A stretch of DNA of 64,000 bases from Mesorhizobium metallidurans STM 2683 (GTDB taxonomy: Bacteria > Pseudomonadota > Alphaproteobacteria > Rhizobiales > Rhizobiaceae). The translations under genes were made by a program, and so were the position numbers. Below the pieces are notes generated by a model. It had not been told where the DNA came from and did no database searches. It was given only the letters and a program-made list of their open reading frames with translations. Positions 18,877 through 28,373 of the stretch are shown here, one piece after another. Position 1 is the first letter of the stretch. Each line of letters starts with the position of its first letter. The DNA is taken from contig NZ_CAUM01000006.1 of assembly GCF_000350085.1 (NCBI RefSeq), forward strand, positions 124,001-188,000, in the 5' to 3' direction.

Positions 18877-20501
18877 CCGCTCCTCTCCTCTCGGTCCGGG
18901 ATCTGAGCGTCGCCTTCGCGCAAGAAGGGCGCCAGTCGATCGCCGTCGACCACATCTCCTTCGACATCGCCAAGGGCGAGACGGTGGCGCTGGTCGGCGA
19001 ATCCGGCTCCGGCAAGTCGGTCTCGGCGCTGTCGGTGCTGAAGCTCTTGCCCTATCCGACCGCCAGCCATCCGTCGGGGCAGATCCTGTTCCAGGGCGCC
19101 GACCTGCTCGCCACCAACGAGAAGGAACTGCGCCGCGTACGCGGCAACAACATCACCATGATCTTCCAGGAGCCGATGACCTCGCTCAATCCGCTGCATA
19201 CGATCGAGCAGCAGATCGTCGAGGTGCTGAAGCTGCATCAGGGGCTGGGCGACCGCCAGGCCAAGGCGCGTACGCTGGAACTGTTGAACGAGGTCGGCAT
19301 CCGCGAGCCGGAAAAACGGCTCGACGCCTATCCGCACCAGCTTTCCGGCGGCCAGCGCCAGCGTGTCATGATCGCCATGGCGCTGGCCAACGAGCCTGAG
19401 CTTCTGATCGCCGACGAGCCGACGACGGCGCTCGACGTGACCGTGCAGGCGCAGATCCTCGAACTGCTTGCGGGCCTGAAGAGCCGCAAGAACATGTCGA
19501 TGCTGTTCATCACCCACGATCTCGGCATCGTCAGGAAGATCGCCGACCGGGTCTGCGTGATGACCAAGGGCAAGATCGTCGAGACCGGTCCGACCAAGGA
19601 CATTTTCGCCAATCCGCAGCACGCCTACACCCGGCATCTGCTTGCCGCCGAACCGAAGGGCAAGCCGCCGGCCGCCAACGATGCCGCCAAGCCTGTGATG
19701 ACGGGCAAGGACATAAAAGTCTGGTTTCCGATCAAAAAGGGCTTTTTCCGGCGCACGGTCGACAATGTGAAGGCGGTCGACGGCATCGACGTCACCGTGC
19801 GCGCCGGGCAGACGCTCGGCGTCGTCGGCGAATCCGGTTCGGGCAAGACGACGCTCGGCCTGGCGCTGGCCAGGATGATCTCCTCGACCGGGAGCATCCG
19901 GTTCAACGGCCGCGACATAAACAAGCTGACCTTCAACGACATGCGGCCGCTCAGGCGCGAACTGCAGATCGTCTTCCAGGATCCCTTCGGCTCGCTCAGT
20001 CCGCGCATGTCGATTTCAGAGATCATCGAGGAAGGGCTGAAGATCCACGAGCCGAAACTGTCGCCCGATCAGCGCGACAAACGCATCGTTGGTGTGCTGA
20101 AGGAGGTCGGCCTCGATCCCGCCACGCGCAACCGCTATCCGCACGAATTCTCCGGCGGCCAGCGGCAGCGCGTCGCCATTGCGCGCGCCATGGTGCTCAA
20201 CCCGCGTTTCGTCATGCTGGACGAACCGACCTCGGCGCTCGACATGAGCGTGCAGGCGCAGGTCGTCGACCTCCTGCGCAGCCTGCAGGCGAAGCACGAC
20301 CTCGCCTATCTGTTCATCAGCCACGATTTGAAAGTCATCCGCGCGCTTGCCAACGACGTCATCGTCATGCGCAATGGCAGGATCGTCGAGGCCGGTCCTT
20401 CCGAGCAGATTTTTGGAAACCCGCAAACCGACTATACTCGGGCGCTGATCTCTGCCGCCTTCAAGATCGAGACGGCGCCGGTCGGCATCGTCAGCGAGTA
20501 G
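18873..20501 (+). CDS. yejF: Microcin C / peptide ABC transporter ATP-binding protein YejF
   Basis: 542 residues, two fused ABC ATPase domains. First: Walker A GESGSGKS, signature LSGGQRQRV, Walker B LLIADEPTTALD, H-loop ITHD. Second: GESGSGKTT, FSGGQRQRV, VMLDEPTSALD, ISHD. Energises the YejBE channel. It starts inside the toxin gene's stop (ATGA overlap), so its expression depends on ribosomes that have read the toxin or on reinitiation. Confidence 0.95.
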   Translation: MTAPLLSVRDLSVAFAQEGRQSIAVDHISFDIAKGETVALVGESGSGKSVSALSVLKLLPYPTASHPSGQILFQGADLLATNEKELRRVRGNNITMIFQEPMTSLNPLHTIEQQIVEVLKLHQGLGDRQAKARTLELLNEVGIREPEKRLDAYPHQLSGGQRQRVMIAMALANEPELLIADEPTTALDVTVQAQILELLAGLKSRKNMSMLFITHDLGIVRKIADRVCVMTKGKIVETGPTKDIFANPQHAYTRHLLAAEPKGKPPAANDAAKPVMTGKDIKVWFPIKKGFFRRTVDNVKAVDGIDVTVRAGQTLGVVGESGSGKTTLGLALARMISSTGSIRFNGRDINKLTFNDMRPLRRELQIVFQDPFGSLSPRMSISEIIEEGLKIHEPKLSPDQRDKRIVGVLKEVGLDPATRNRYPHEFSGGQRQRVAIARAMVLNPRFVMLDEPTSALDMSVQAQVVDLLRSLQAKHDLAYLFISHDLKVIRALANDVIVMRNGRIVEAGPSEQIFGNPQTDYTRALISAAFKIETAPVGIVSE

Positions 20502-20541
20502 GCTGCAAAAAGCTCGGACAATAGGGAAGAATACTCCGCAA

Positions 20542-21483
20542 ATGGAAAAAGGCCGTATCCTGCTTGCCCTTACCGGTATCCATCCACGGCGCTGGCAAGA
20601 GCTGCTGTCGGCGGAGCGCGAAGTCGTGCTTGAGCCGGAGGGCGCCAGCGACCCCTCGATCACCTATGCGGTGGTGTGGAAGCAGCGGCCGAACCTTCTG
20701 TCGTCGCTGCCCAATCTGCGCGCCATTTTTTCCATCGGCGCCGGCGTCGATCACATCTTCGCCGATCCCACCCTGCCCGATGTGCCGATCGTGAAAATCG
20801 TTGCCGACAATCTTACCCAGCACATGACCGAATATGTCGTCTGGCGGGTGCTCGACCACCACCGCCAGGGCATGCTCTACCGCGCGCAGCAACCCAAGAA
20901 GATCTGGCACGAGCCGCCGCAGCGGCTGGCCGGCGACATCTCCGTCGGTATCATGGGGCTCGGCAATCTCGGCCGCGCGGCGGCGTCGGCGCTGCTGTCG
21001 CTCGGCTTTGCGGTCAATGGCTGGTCGCGGAGCGACCGGCCGATGGAAGGTGTCTCGACCTATTCGGGCGAGGCCGGATTGATTCCCTTCCTCAATGCCA
21101 CCGACATTCTGGTGGTGCTGTTGCCGCTCACCCGGCAGACGCAAGGCATCATCAACCATGGTGTGCTGAAGGAGCTGCGCAAGCGCAACGGCCTCGGCGG
21201 CTCGGTGCTGATCAATGCCGGGCGCGGCCGGCTGCAGAAGGACGCCGACATACTGCGCGCGCTGGAGGACGGCACGCTGAAGGAAGCGAGCCTCGACGTG
21301 TTCGAGGTCGAGCCGCTGCCCAAGACCAGCCCGCTGTGGAGCCACCCCAAGGTGTTCGTCACGCCGCATGCGGCGGCGACCTCCGATCCCGTGCACCTGG
21401 TGCCGATCATGCTGCGGCAGATGGCGGCGTTCGAGCGCGGCGAGACGCTCGACAATCTGGTGGATCGCGACGCGGGATATTAG
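20542..21483 (+). CDS. D-isomer 2-hydroxyacid dehydrogenase (glyoxylate/hydroxypyruvate reductase A-like)
   Basis: 313 residues. NAD(P)-binding motif GIMGLGNLGRAAASAL, catalytic Arg in INAGRGRLQ, Glu in LDVFEVEPLP and the His in VTPHAAATS, as in GhrA-type reductases. The N-terminal substrate domain contains NLRAIFSIGAGVDHI. Probable reaction: reduction of glyoxylate or hydroxypyruvate with NADPH. It is co-directed with yejF, 40 bp downstream, and overlaps the convergent lipoprotein gene by 4 bp. Confidence 0.88.
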   Translation: MEKGRILLALTGIHPRRWQELLSAEREVVLEPEGASDPSITYAVVWKQRPNLLSSLPNLRAIFSIGAGVDHIFADPTLPDVPIVKIVADNLTQHMTEYVVWRVLDHHRQGMLYRAQQPKKIWHEPPQRLAGDISVGIMGLGNLGRAAASALLSLGFAVNGWSRSDRPMEGVSTYSGEAGLIPFLNATDILVVLLPLTRQTQGIINHGVLKELRKRNGLGGSVLINAGRGRLQKDADILRALEDGTLKEASLDVFEVEPLPKTSPLWSHPKVFVTPHAAATSDPVHLVPIMLRQMAAFERGETLDNLVDRDAGY

Positions 21484-21839
21484 CTCGGCAGGGCGAACTT
21501 ATTCTGCTTGGCCGGCTTGCCGCAGTCGCGGCGGGTGATCGACCGGTTCATGGCGTCGATCCGGCCGCTGGCCTGTTCGGCATCGCGCCGTGCCTTGGAA
21601 CGGACATCGGGCGTGAACGGGCCGAAGCCTGTACCCGAATTGGAGAAGGCGGGCTTGGCGTCCCGCGGCAGGCGATATTGCTGCGCCAAGGCATTTCTTT
21701 GCGCCAGCAACTGGTCGCAAGGCACGCTGTCGAACTGCAGCGAGGACTCGACGTTCTCATCCTGCCGTTCGGCCAGCGAAGAGCCGGCGCAGCCGGCCAT
21801 TGCCAGGCAAGATGCCAAGACCACCAAGTTCCAGCGCAT
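21480..21839 (-). CDS. Small putative lipoprotein
   Basis: 119 residues. The signal peptide MRWNLVVLASCLAMAGC ends in a lipobox Cys at 17. The mature part is hydrophilic, with two further Cys (VPCDQLL and RRDCGKP) that could form a disulfide. No family recognised. ATG 21839 is preferred because it puts the lipobox in place; a longer start would give a non-signal N-terminus. Confidence 0.7.
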   Translation of the reverse strand: MRWNLVVLASCLAMAGCAGSSLAERQDENVESSLQFDSVPCDQLLAQRNALAQQYRLPRDAKPAFSNSGTGFGPFTPDVRSKARRDAEQASGRIDAMNRSITRRDCGKPAKQNKFALPS

Positions 21840-21937
21840 GGGCGTGCTCCCTGTCAATGTTCCATCTTTCGGGCATGGGAATCGGACTTTTTCGCAGCCA
21901 ATGCAACGATGGTGTGGCCTGTATACGAAAATCCCGT

Positions 21938-22864
21938 TCACACATTGCCCGGTGAAGTGCGCAAGGCCGCGACCACGGCCAGCCCCTCGACCGGTTGGCG
22001 GCGATCCTGCCGGATGACGGTTGTTTGCGCCGACAGGATCGAAAAGCCGTTGGCCGCGAGCACGTGGCGCACATAGATTTCCGAATGCGCATAGCGCCGC
22101 GACGGCTGCAGCGCGAAGTCGGCGGCGCCTGCGAGCGTCTCGACCGAGAACGCGAACAGACCATTATCGGCAAGCATCTCGGCAACCGTCCCGACGATGC
22201 CTTCGAGCGCGCCGATATAGATGAACACGTCGGCCGCCACCACCAGATCGGCTCTTTCGCCGGCATGGGAAAAGGTCTGCAGGTCCGCCTTGGCGAGATG
22301 ATCGTAGACGCCTTTGGCCCGCGCCTTGCCCAGCATCCTGGCCGAGATGTCGTAACCCTCGAGGCGATCGGCGATCGGCCGCAGCCTCTGGCCCATCAGG
22401 CCGGTGCCGCAGCCGAGGTCGATCGCCAGCCGGAAGCGGCCCGGCCTTGCCGACCGAATGGCCCGATCGAGAAACTCGGGCAGGAGGTAACCGAGCTTGT
22501 CGACCAGCGCCTCGTCGAAGGTACCGGCATAGTGGTCGAACAGCGTTTCGACGAAGGCGCTGGGCGGTGCCGGGGTGGCTGGCGCCCTGCCGATCAGTTG
22601 CAGCTTAAGCCCCGCACCAAGCCGATCCGCCGGCTCCAGCTTGAGCGTCATCGTCCAGGCCTGCGCCGCCTGATCGAAAGCGCCCGCGGCCTCCTGTATC
22701 TCGCCGAGGCGGAACCAGCCCATCGCCCATTGCGGCGCCAGTTCCAGCGCGCCGAGCAGCAGCTCGGCGGCTGCCGGATGATCGCCGGATGCGTGAAGCA
22801 TTTCGGCATAGTCGGCACGACGATCGGTGTTGAGGTCGCCGGAAGAGGTCTGGAGTGATTTCAT
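21938..22864 (-). CDS. SAM-dependent methyltransferase with N-terminal TPR-like region
   Basis: 308 residues. The first 80 or so residues form helical repeat (TPR-like) segments (YAEMLHASGDHPAAAELLLGALELAP). The rest is a class I methyltransferase: motif I LAIDLGCGTGLMG, LEGYDISARMLGKA, then LVVAADVFIYIG. A TPR plus methyltransferase arrangement is widespread in alphaproteobacteria; the substrate is unknown. Transcribed away from the exonuclease gene. Confidence 0.82.
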   Translation of the reverse strand: MKSLQTSSGDLNTDRRADYAEMLHASGDHPAAAELLLGALELAPQWAMGWFRLGEIQEAAGAFDQAAQAWTMTLKLEPADRLGAGLKLQLIGRAPATPAPPSAFVETLFDHYAGTFDEALVDKLGYLLPEFLDRAIRSARPGRFRLAIDLGCGTGLMGQRLRPIADRLEGYDISARMLGKARAKGVYDHLAKADLQTFSHAGERADLVVAADVFIYIGALEGIVGTVAEMLADNGLFAFSVETLAGAADFALQPSRRYAHSEIYVRHVLAANGFSILSAQTTVIRQDRRQPVEGLAVVAALRTSPGNV

Positions 22865-22969
22865 CGACGGTTGTTCCGCCGGCAAATGAGGCCGGCACGG
22901 GTGTATGCTGGAGTCAGCAGTCTCTTGCAACAGGCTTCCCGCGGCGGAATTAGCAACTATCTTGGAAAA

Positions 22970-23980
22970 ATGCGCGCCAGCGACCTGCTTCATCCCCGGC
23001 CCGAGGGCCTCTATTGCCCGCCCGGCGATTTCTTCATCGATCCGGTGCGGCCGGTCAACCGGGCGCTGATCACGCACGGCCATTCCGACCATGCTCGTTC
23101 CGGCCACCGCGCCGTGCTCGCCACAAGGCAGACGCTCGACATTATGGGGCTGCGTTATGGCGAGGGGTTCGCCGGGACGACGCAAGCGGCGGCCCTTGGC
23201 GAGACAATCGCGCTGAACGGGGTCACGGTCACCTTTCATCCAGCCGGCCATGTGCTCGGCTCGGCGCAAATCGCCGTCGAGCATCAGGGCAGGCGCATCG
23301 TCGCCTCCGGCGACTACAAGCGCCAGAAGGACGCCACCTGCGAGTCGTTCGAACCGGTCAAATGCGATGTCTTCATCACCGAGGCGACCTTCGGCCTGCC
23401 GGTGTTCCGTCATCCACCCGACAGTGAAGAGATTGCCCGGCTGCTGAAATCGGCGGCGCAGTTTCCCGAACGATCGCATCTGGTCGGCGCCTATGCGCTC
23501 GGCAAGGCGCAGCGGGTGATGCGGCTGCTGCGCGATGCCGGCTTCGACAGGCCGATCTACATTCATGGCGCGCTGGCCAAGCTCAGCGACTATTACCAGA
23601 ACCAGGGCATCGACCTCGGCAGGCTGGAGCCGGCAACCGTCGAAAGCGGCGGCAAGGACGATTTCACCGGAGCCATCGTCATCGGTCCGCCATCGGCCTT
23701 CGCCGACCGCTGGGCGCGGCGCTTTCCCGATCCGATCTCATGCTTCGCGTCCGGCTGGATGCGCATCCGCCAGCGCGCCAAGCAAGGCGGCGTCGAGCTG
23801 CCGCTGATCATTTCCGACCATTCCGACTGGGACGAGCTGACCGCCACGATCAAGGAGACCGGCGCCGAGGAGATCTGGGTTACGCATGGGCGAGAGGAAG
23901 CGCTGGTGCGCTGGTGCGAGCTCGAAGGCATCGCGGCGCGGCCGCTGCATCTGGTGGGATATGAGGACGAGGGCGATTGA
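22970..23980 (+). CDS. Ligase-associated DNA exonuclease (metallo-beta-lactamase fold)
   Basis: About 336 residues. Metal site HGHSDHA and further conserved PAGHVLGSAQ, SGDYKRQ, and a beta-CASP-like C-terminal part with LIISDHSDWDEL. This family is encoded next to ATP-dependent DNA ligases and helicases in a bacterial end-processing system. The matching ligase gene follows, separated here by a palindromic repeat. ATG 22970 places the conserved ASDLLHPRPEGLYCPPGDF at the N-terminus. Confidence 0.9.
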   Translation: MRASDLLHPRPEGLYCPPGDFFIDPVRPVNRALITHGHSDHARSGHRAVLATRQTLDIMGLRYGEGFAGTTQAAALGETIALNGVTVTFHPAGHVLGSAQIAVEHQGRRIVASGDYKRQKDATCESFEPVKCDVFITEATFGLPVFRHPPDSEEIARLLKSAAQFPERSHLVGAYALGKAQRVMRLLRDAGFDRPIYIHGALAKLSDYYQNQGIDLGRLEPATVESGGKDDFTGAIVIGPPSAFADRWARRFPDPISCFASGWMRIRQRAKQGGVELPLIISDHSDWDELTATIKETGAEEIWVTHGREEALVRWCELEGIAARPLHLVGYEDEGD

Positions 23981-24021
23981 TGGCAATTGTTGACCCATCA
24001 ATCGCCAGTGCCGCGATCCTT

Positions 24022-24183
24022 CACACCCCCCTCTGGCCTGCCGGCCATCTCCCCCGCAAGGGGGGAGATTGGCAGCTTCGGCGCCGCGCTCATTCCCCCA
24101 ACACTGGAGATTGGCGAAACCAGTGGCGACATCCGATCTCCCCCCTTGCGGGGGAGATGTCCGGCAGGACAGAGGGGGGTGTG
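24022..24183. repeat. Dispersed palindromic repeat, copy 2 (type A)
   Basis: Same element as at 2181: outer arms CACACCCCCCTCTGG / AGAGGGGGGTGTG, inner GATCTCCCCCCTTGCGGGGG blocks and the ATTGGCGAAACCAGTGGCG core. It lies between the exonuclease and ligase genes, which are usually adjacent, so the insertion separates the two cistrons by 244 bp. Confidence 0.9.
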
Positions 24184-24224
24184 ACGGAACGCAATCTCTC
24201 CCGATTGACCCGGCGCGCCCCCTC

Positions 24225-25823
24225 ATGAACCGCTTTGCCGAACTGCTCGACCGCCTGGTGCTGACGCCGTCGCGCAATGGCAAGCTGACGCTTCTGACCG
24301 ATTATTTCCGCAGCGTCGAGGATCCGGATCGCGGGCTGGCGTTGGCCGCGATCACCGGCGACCTTTCGATCGCCGCGGTCAAGCCGGCCATGCTGCGAAC
24401 GCTGGTCATCGAGCGCATGGACCCGGTGCTGTTCGGCTATTCCTACGACTATGTCGGCGATCTCGCCGAAACCGTGTCGCTGGTCTGGCCGCAACCGCCT
24501 GGGGATCCCCCGGACCATTCGCCGACGCTCGCCGAGGTCGTGGCGAAGCTGCAGGCGGCCAGCCGTTCCGACGGACCGAAGGTGCTGGCGAGGCTGCTGG
24601 ACAGCGCCAGCATCTCGGCGCGTTTCGCCATCATCAAGCTGGTGACCGGCGGCCTGCGCATCGGCGTCTCGGCGCGGCTGGCCAAGCAGGCGCTGGCCGA
24701 CCTCGGCCAAGTCGACGTCGCCGAGATCGAGGAGCTCTGGCACGGGCTGACGCCACCCTATGCCGGGCTCTTTGCCTGGCTGGAAGGCAAGGCGGAAAGA
24801 CCCGAGAAGACGGCGCTGGCGCTGTTCCGGCCGGTGATGCTGTCCAATGCGGTCGGCGACGGCGACCTCGAAAAGCTCGATCCGGCCGACTATGCGGCCG
24901 AGTGGAAATGGGACGGCATCCGCGTTCAGGCGGTTTGCGAAGGCGGTGTCCGCCGGCTCTATTCGCGCACTGGCGACGATGTTTCCGGCGCCTTCCCCGA
25001 CCTTGCCGAAGCCATGGATTTTTCAGCCGCGCTGGATGGCGAGCTGCTGGTCGGCGATCCCCAGGCGACCGGGACGTTTTCGGACCTGCAGCAGCGGCTG
25101 AACCGCAAGAGCGTGACGCCGAAGATACAGCAGCGATATCCGGCCTTCATGCGCTGCTACGATGCGCTGCAGATCGGCGACGAGGATCTGCGCGCGCTGT
25201 CGTTTCGCGAGCGGCGCGGCCGGCTGGAAAGCTTTATCGGGACGCTCGACCCCAGCCGTTTCGATCTGTCGCCGCTGGTCGAATTCCCGGACTGGACGGC
25301 ACTCGAGGAATTGCGCCGGGCGCCGCCGCACCCGATCATCGAAGGCGTCATGCTGAAACGCTGGGATTCGCCCTATCTCACTGGGCGGCCGAAAGGTCCG
25401 TGGTTCAAATGGAAGCGTGATCCGCATACGGTCGACGCCGTGCTGATGTATGCCCAGCGCGGCCATGGCAAGCGTTCGAGCTTTTACTCCGACTACACGT
25501 TCGGCGTCTGGTCCGGACCGGAGGGCGCGGAAGAGCTGGTGCCGGTCGGCAAGGCCTATTTCGGCTTCACCGACGAGGAACTGAAGCAGATCGACAAATA
25601 TGTCAGGGACAACACGATCGAGCGTTTTGGCCCGGTCCGCTCGGTGCGGGCCGATCGCAGAGAAGGCCTGGTGCTGGAGGTGGCGTTCGAAGGGCTCAAC
25701 CGCTCGACGCGGCACAAATCGGGCGTCGCCATGCGCTTTCCGCGCATTTCGCGGCTGCGTTGGGACAAGCCGGCAGCCGAGGCCGACCGCATCGAGACGC
25801 TGCAGGCGCTACTCGATAGTTAG
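24225..25823 (+). CDS. ATP-dependent DNA ligase
   Basis: 532 residues, the 'cisATL' type found with the ligase-associated exonuclease. N-terminal DNA-binding domain, then the nucleotidyltransferase motif I EWKWDGIRVQ with the adenylated Lys, DGELLVG (motif III), EGVMLKRWDSPY (motif IV) and PWFKWKRDPHTVDAVLMY (motif V), and an OB-fold tail. It would reseal nicks after processing. ATG 24225 lies 42 bp beyond the repeat. Confidence 0.93.
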   Translation: MNRFAELLDRLVLTPSRNGKLTLLTDYFRSVEDPDRGLALAAITGDLSIAAVKPAMLRTLVIERMDPVLFGYSYDYVGDLAETVSLVWPQPPGDPPDHSPTLAEVVAKLQAASRSDGPKVLARLLDSASISARFAIIKLVTGGLRIGVSARLAKQALADLGQVDVAEIEELWHGLTPPYAGLFAWLEGKAERPEKTALALFRPVMLSNAVGDGDLEKLDPADYAAEWKWDGIRVQAVCEGGVRRLYSRTGDDVSGAFPDLAEAMDFSAALDGELLVGDPQATGTFSDLQQRLNRKSVTPKIQQRYPAFMRCYDALQIGDEDLRALSFRERRGRLESFIGTLDPSRFDLSPLVEFPDWTALEELRRAPPHPIIEGVMLKRWDSPYLTGRPKGPWFKWKRDPHTVDAVLMYAQRGHGKRSSFYSDYTFGVWSGPEGAEELVPVGKAYFGFTDEELKQIDKYVRDNTIERFGPVRSVRADRREGLVLEVAFEGLNRSTRHKSGVAMRFPRISRLRWDKPAAEADRIETLQALLDS

Positions 25824-25833
25824 ACTTTTGTTT

Positions 25834-25882
25834 GAGCATCGGATTTTCCCAAAACCGGTTTCCACTTTTGGGTCCGATGCTC
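25834..25882. repeat. Short intergenic palindrome (type C)
   Basis: GAGCATCGGA ... TCCGATGCTC arms with an inner CCAAAA/TTTTGG pair around CCGGTTTCCAC. It exactly fills the gap between the ligase stop and the convergent stop at 25883, and may act as a terminator for both. Sequences of this shape are common between rhizobial genes, from memory. Confidence 0.8.
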
Positions 25883-27277
25883 CTACGGCAATATCGAGAC
25901 GCGGATCTCGTAGATGTCGACCGACTTGCCCTGCTTGTCGAAGTCGGAATTGATGGCGATGGTGCCGGCGGCACCCGGTCGCTTGTCGGGAAACCGCACG
26001 TCGAACAGATATTCATTGCGCTCCCGGCCGACCGCATAGCGCTTGCGGCCGCAGTCGCCGAGTTCGCCGAAATTGCAGTCGACGGAAATCTGCGTCTCCT
26101 TACCTTCCTCGGAACGCGCGAGGATGTCGAACGTCGCATGCTTGCCGGCGAGCTTCTCCAGCACGCCTTGTCCGACATCGAAGCTGATGGCCGAACCGGA
26201 GGCGCCCGAACGGATGCGCAGGAAGGAACCGCTCTCGTCCTGCATGGCTTCAGCCTTGGCATCCGAGGGTGCACTGACGAGCGTGGGGTCGCCTGGCGAA
26301 AACACGTTGATCCAGTCGCGCGCCTGATCCGCCTCGCCGGGCTTTTGCGGCGAGGCCGTATCTGCCGGCGGCGCAAAATCGTCGTCGTCCACCGTCGGCG
26401 GCTCCTGTGGCGGCGCCGTATCGAGCTCAGCCGGCGTCTTGAAGACGCCGGTCTGCGCGGCGAAATACAGACCGATGCCGGCGGCCGCGAGCAGCGTCAC
26501 GCCAAGGAAGATAGCCGTCAGCGGCAAGCGGCGCCCTCTTATCCGCCTCTCGTCGCGGTCGGGCGTCACCTCGGCGTCATCGGCTCCGGTCGATGCAGGG
26601 GCCGACATGTCGACCTCCGGCACGCCGGGAAAAACCGCTTCGGGCATGATATCGGGGACGACCGGCAGCACGCGCGACCTGGGTTCGTCGGATGGAGGAG
26701 GTTCTACCGGCCCGTCGACAACGATGTCGGGCGACGGCGCGGGCTCGGCAGCTTCAGCCTCTGCCGGAAGCTCCACCGCCGGCGCTGCCGCAACGTTGTC
26801 CTCCGGCGCTGCTGCCGCGGCGTTATCTGCCGGCACCACCTCAGCGTTGTCCTCCGGCGCGCCAATGTCGGGAATCGCCGGCAGGAATTCGGTTTCGATT
26901 TCAGCGATCTTGGCCTGCACCGCCTTGCGGCGCTTGATGGCGACTTCCACCGTTACGTTCGGATTGGCCTGAAGAGCACGGTCAAGTGCTGCGAAGGCCG
27001 ACCGATAGACCCGCTCGCGAAACGCCCGATCCTCGGCATTGCCTTTTTCGAAAGCATTCCGGATCGCTTTTTCGATCGCGTCCAAGCCGGATCCCTCTGC
27101 ACGTTCGCTCACATTGTCATGATCGTTAGCCGCAGGCGACCAATCAATCAACGGGCGAGCGGCCGCATTCTGCCTTGCCGACGCCTCCAAAGCCCATTTC
27201 GGCGGCTTTTCGGTAAAGAAATCAACATTTTTCGCCAGTTTTCCGCCTCGACGGCAAACAACCTGCTGGTGTGGCAT
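25883..27277 (-). CDS. Large putative membrane protein, function unknown
   Basis: About 464 residues from ATG 27277 (start uncertain: several in-frame ATGs between 27277 and 27415). Order: a basic/acidic N-terminal segment with a helical KAIRNAFEKGNAEDRAFRERV region, a long Pro/Ala/Glu/Asp-rich stretch, one transmembrane segment (LTAIFLGVTLLAAAGIGLYF), a second low-complexity stretch, and a C-terminal globular domain with ISVDCNFGELGDCGRKRYAVG and IAINSDFDKQGKSVDIYEI. The C-terminal domain is probably periplasmic. No known family recognised. Directly left of the tRNA-Thr gene. Confidence 0.8.
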   Translation of the reverse strand: MPHQQVVCRRGGKLAKNVDFFTEKPPKWALEASARQNAAARPLIDWSPAANDHDNVSERAEGSGLDAIEKAIRNAFEKGNAEDRAFRERVYRSAFAALDRALQANPNVTVEVAIKRRKAVQAKIAEIETEFLPAIPDIGAPEDNAEVVPADNAAAAAPEDNVAAAPAVELPAEAEAAEPAPSPDIVVDGPVEPPPSDEPRSRVLPVVPDIMPEAVFPGVPEVDMSAPASTGADDAEVTPDRDERRIRGRRLPLTAIFLGVTLLAAAGIGLYFAAQTGVFKTPAELDTAPPQEPPTVDDDDFAPPADTASPQKPGEADQARDWINVFSPGDPTLVSAPSDAKAEAMQDESGSFLRIRSGASGSAISFDVGQGVLEKLAGKHATFDILARSEEGKETQISVDCNFGELGDCGRKRYAVGRERNEYLFDVRFPDKRPGAAGTIAINSDFDKQGKSVDIYEIRVSILP

Positions 27278-27438
27278 CGCGCGAACAATGGCGGAGCGGC
27301 GGCGTGGGCTTCGTTTGGGCAGCGCATGGGATCGGCACGAATTGCCAAGTCCCATCTTGATTTCGCGGCGGCCCATCTTGAATTCACGGCCGGTTGCGTC
27401 TATCACCCAGCGCATCTTGGAGGCCTCGGGCTTCCCGG

Positions 27439-27514
27439 GCCGCTTTAGCTCAGTTGGTAGAGCACATCATTCGTAATGATGGGGTCAGGTGTTCAAGTCA
27501 CCTAAGCGGCACCA
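27439..27514 (+). tRNA. tRNA-Thr (anticodon CGU), target of the island
   Basis: 76 bases including CCA. Acceptor GCCGCTT pairs with AAGCGGC. D-arm GCTCAGTTGGTAGAGC, anticodon stem-loop CATCA TTCGTAA TGATG giving CGU, T-arm AGGTGTTCAAGTCACCT. The 3' half is duplicated at 46964-47011, so the gene is reconstituted at attL. Confidence 0.96.
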
Positions 27515-27515
27515 A
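27468..27515 (+). repeat. attL: 48-bp direct repeat in the tRNA-Thr 3' half
   Basis: From the anticodon stem through CCA plus one base, identical to 46964-47011 except position 27495 (A here, G in attR). The repeat marks the crossover region of the integrated island. Confidence 0.95.
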
Positions 27516-27695
27516 CTATCTCTTTGCTTTTCCTATTATCTTTGCCCTGACACCAGCGGGAAAGGCGAGGTTACAAGGGAACATAAGGGAACCAAAACCC
27601 CGGATTGAGCGCCTAAACTCCCGGAATACTCCCGGAATTGTCCTGATTTGGTGCGAGGCTTTTCCCACTCGTTTCGCACGGGTTGGGCTACCTCT

Positions 27696-28271
27696 ATGAC
27701 GAAGGAGAGCGTGGATGCCCTTCGGCAGTTGATCGCAGATAAGATCGCTACGGCACCTTATGAGTTAGACGGCTTCATGTGGTGTGCCATGCCTCAATCA
27801 GACATTTGCGCCAAGCTGACCATTTCCGTCAGCACCCTCTGTCGCATGATCAGCAAGCCCCCGATTATTCGAGAGCGTGCACAAGGCTTTACGCTTCTTA
27901 GGGAGGGAATACCGGGGCCGAAGACGAAGAGGCAGGTCCAGAGGCACCTCGCTAACATCTGGCGAAAAATCACTGGGATACCGATCATTGGAGGTAAGCC
28001 CTTCGGCCACCTCGCTGGAATGGTGGATGCATGGGGCTTGGACAAAGCCCCAGCTGTTCTCACGCTTGTGTTGATGAACTGGTCCAAGTTCATGGCCGGG
28101 GTGCATATAGAAATCGAGATGCTGGGAGACGACGGCTACAAGAGGTTCTACGAATACCCGTCTACGTCCGTGATCCTTCGTTTCAACAAGGTCGGGATCG
28201 AGATGTATCTGAGCGATCAGCAGGAGAACTATGGACTGAATGCGGACTGCGGAGGGTTGTGGTTCAGCTGA
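27696..28271 (+). CDS. Hypothetical protein with possible HTH
   Basis: 191 residues from ATG 27696 behind GGTTGGGC; weak ribosome site. A segment MPQSDICAKLTISVSTLCRMISKPPI reads like a helix-turn-helix (two helices around a turn with STLCRMI). The rest is mixed helical and sheet. No family recognised. First gene inside attL, so possibly regulatory or accessory to the island. Confidence 0.6.
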   Translation: MTKESVDALRQLIADKIATAPYELDGFMWCAMPQSDICAKLTISVSTLCRMISKPPIIRERAQGFTLLREGIPGPKTKRQVQRHLANIWRKITGIPIIGGKPFGHLAGMVDAWGLDKAPAVLTLVLMNWSKFMAGVHIEIEMLGDDGYKRFYEYPSTSVILRFNKVGIEMYLSDQQENYGLNADCGGLWFS

Positions 28272-28373
28272 TGACCGAATGCATTATGTCCTCCAATTCA
28301 TAAATTGAACCCACTAACCATGGGACAGAACGAATATCACCATCTACACAGGGGTCAGAATGCATTCGGTCAT
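28271..28373. repeat. 15-bp perfect inverted repeat downstream of the first island gene
   Basis: ATGACCGAATGCATT (28271-28285) and AATGCATTCGGTCAT (28359-28373), separated by 73 bp. The left arm overlaps the stop codon of the preceding gene. It could be a transcription end structure or the ends of a lost small insertion. Confidence 0.7.

Noticed and set aside
24022-24183. Palindromic repeats as a CRISPR array
   Set aside because: Copies are about 160 bp, far apart and self-complementary; no spacer-repeat rhythm and no cas genes.
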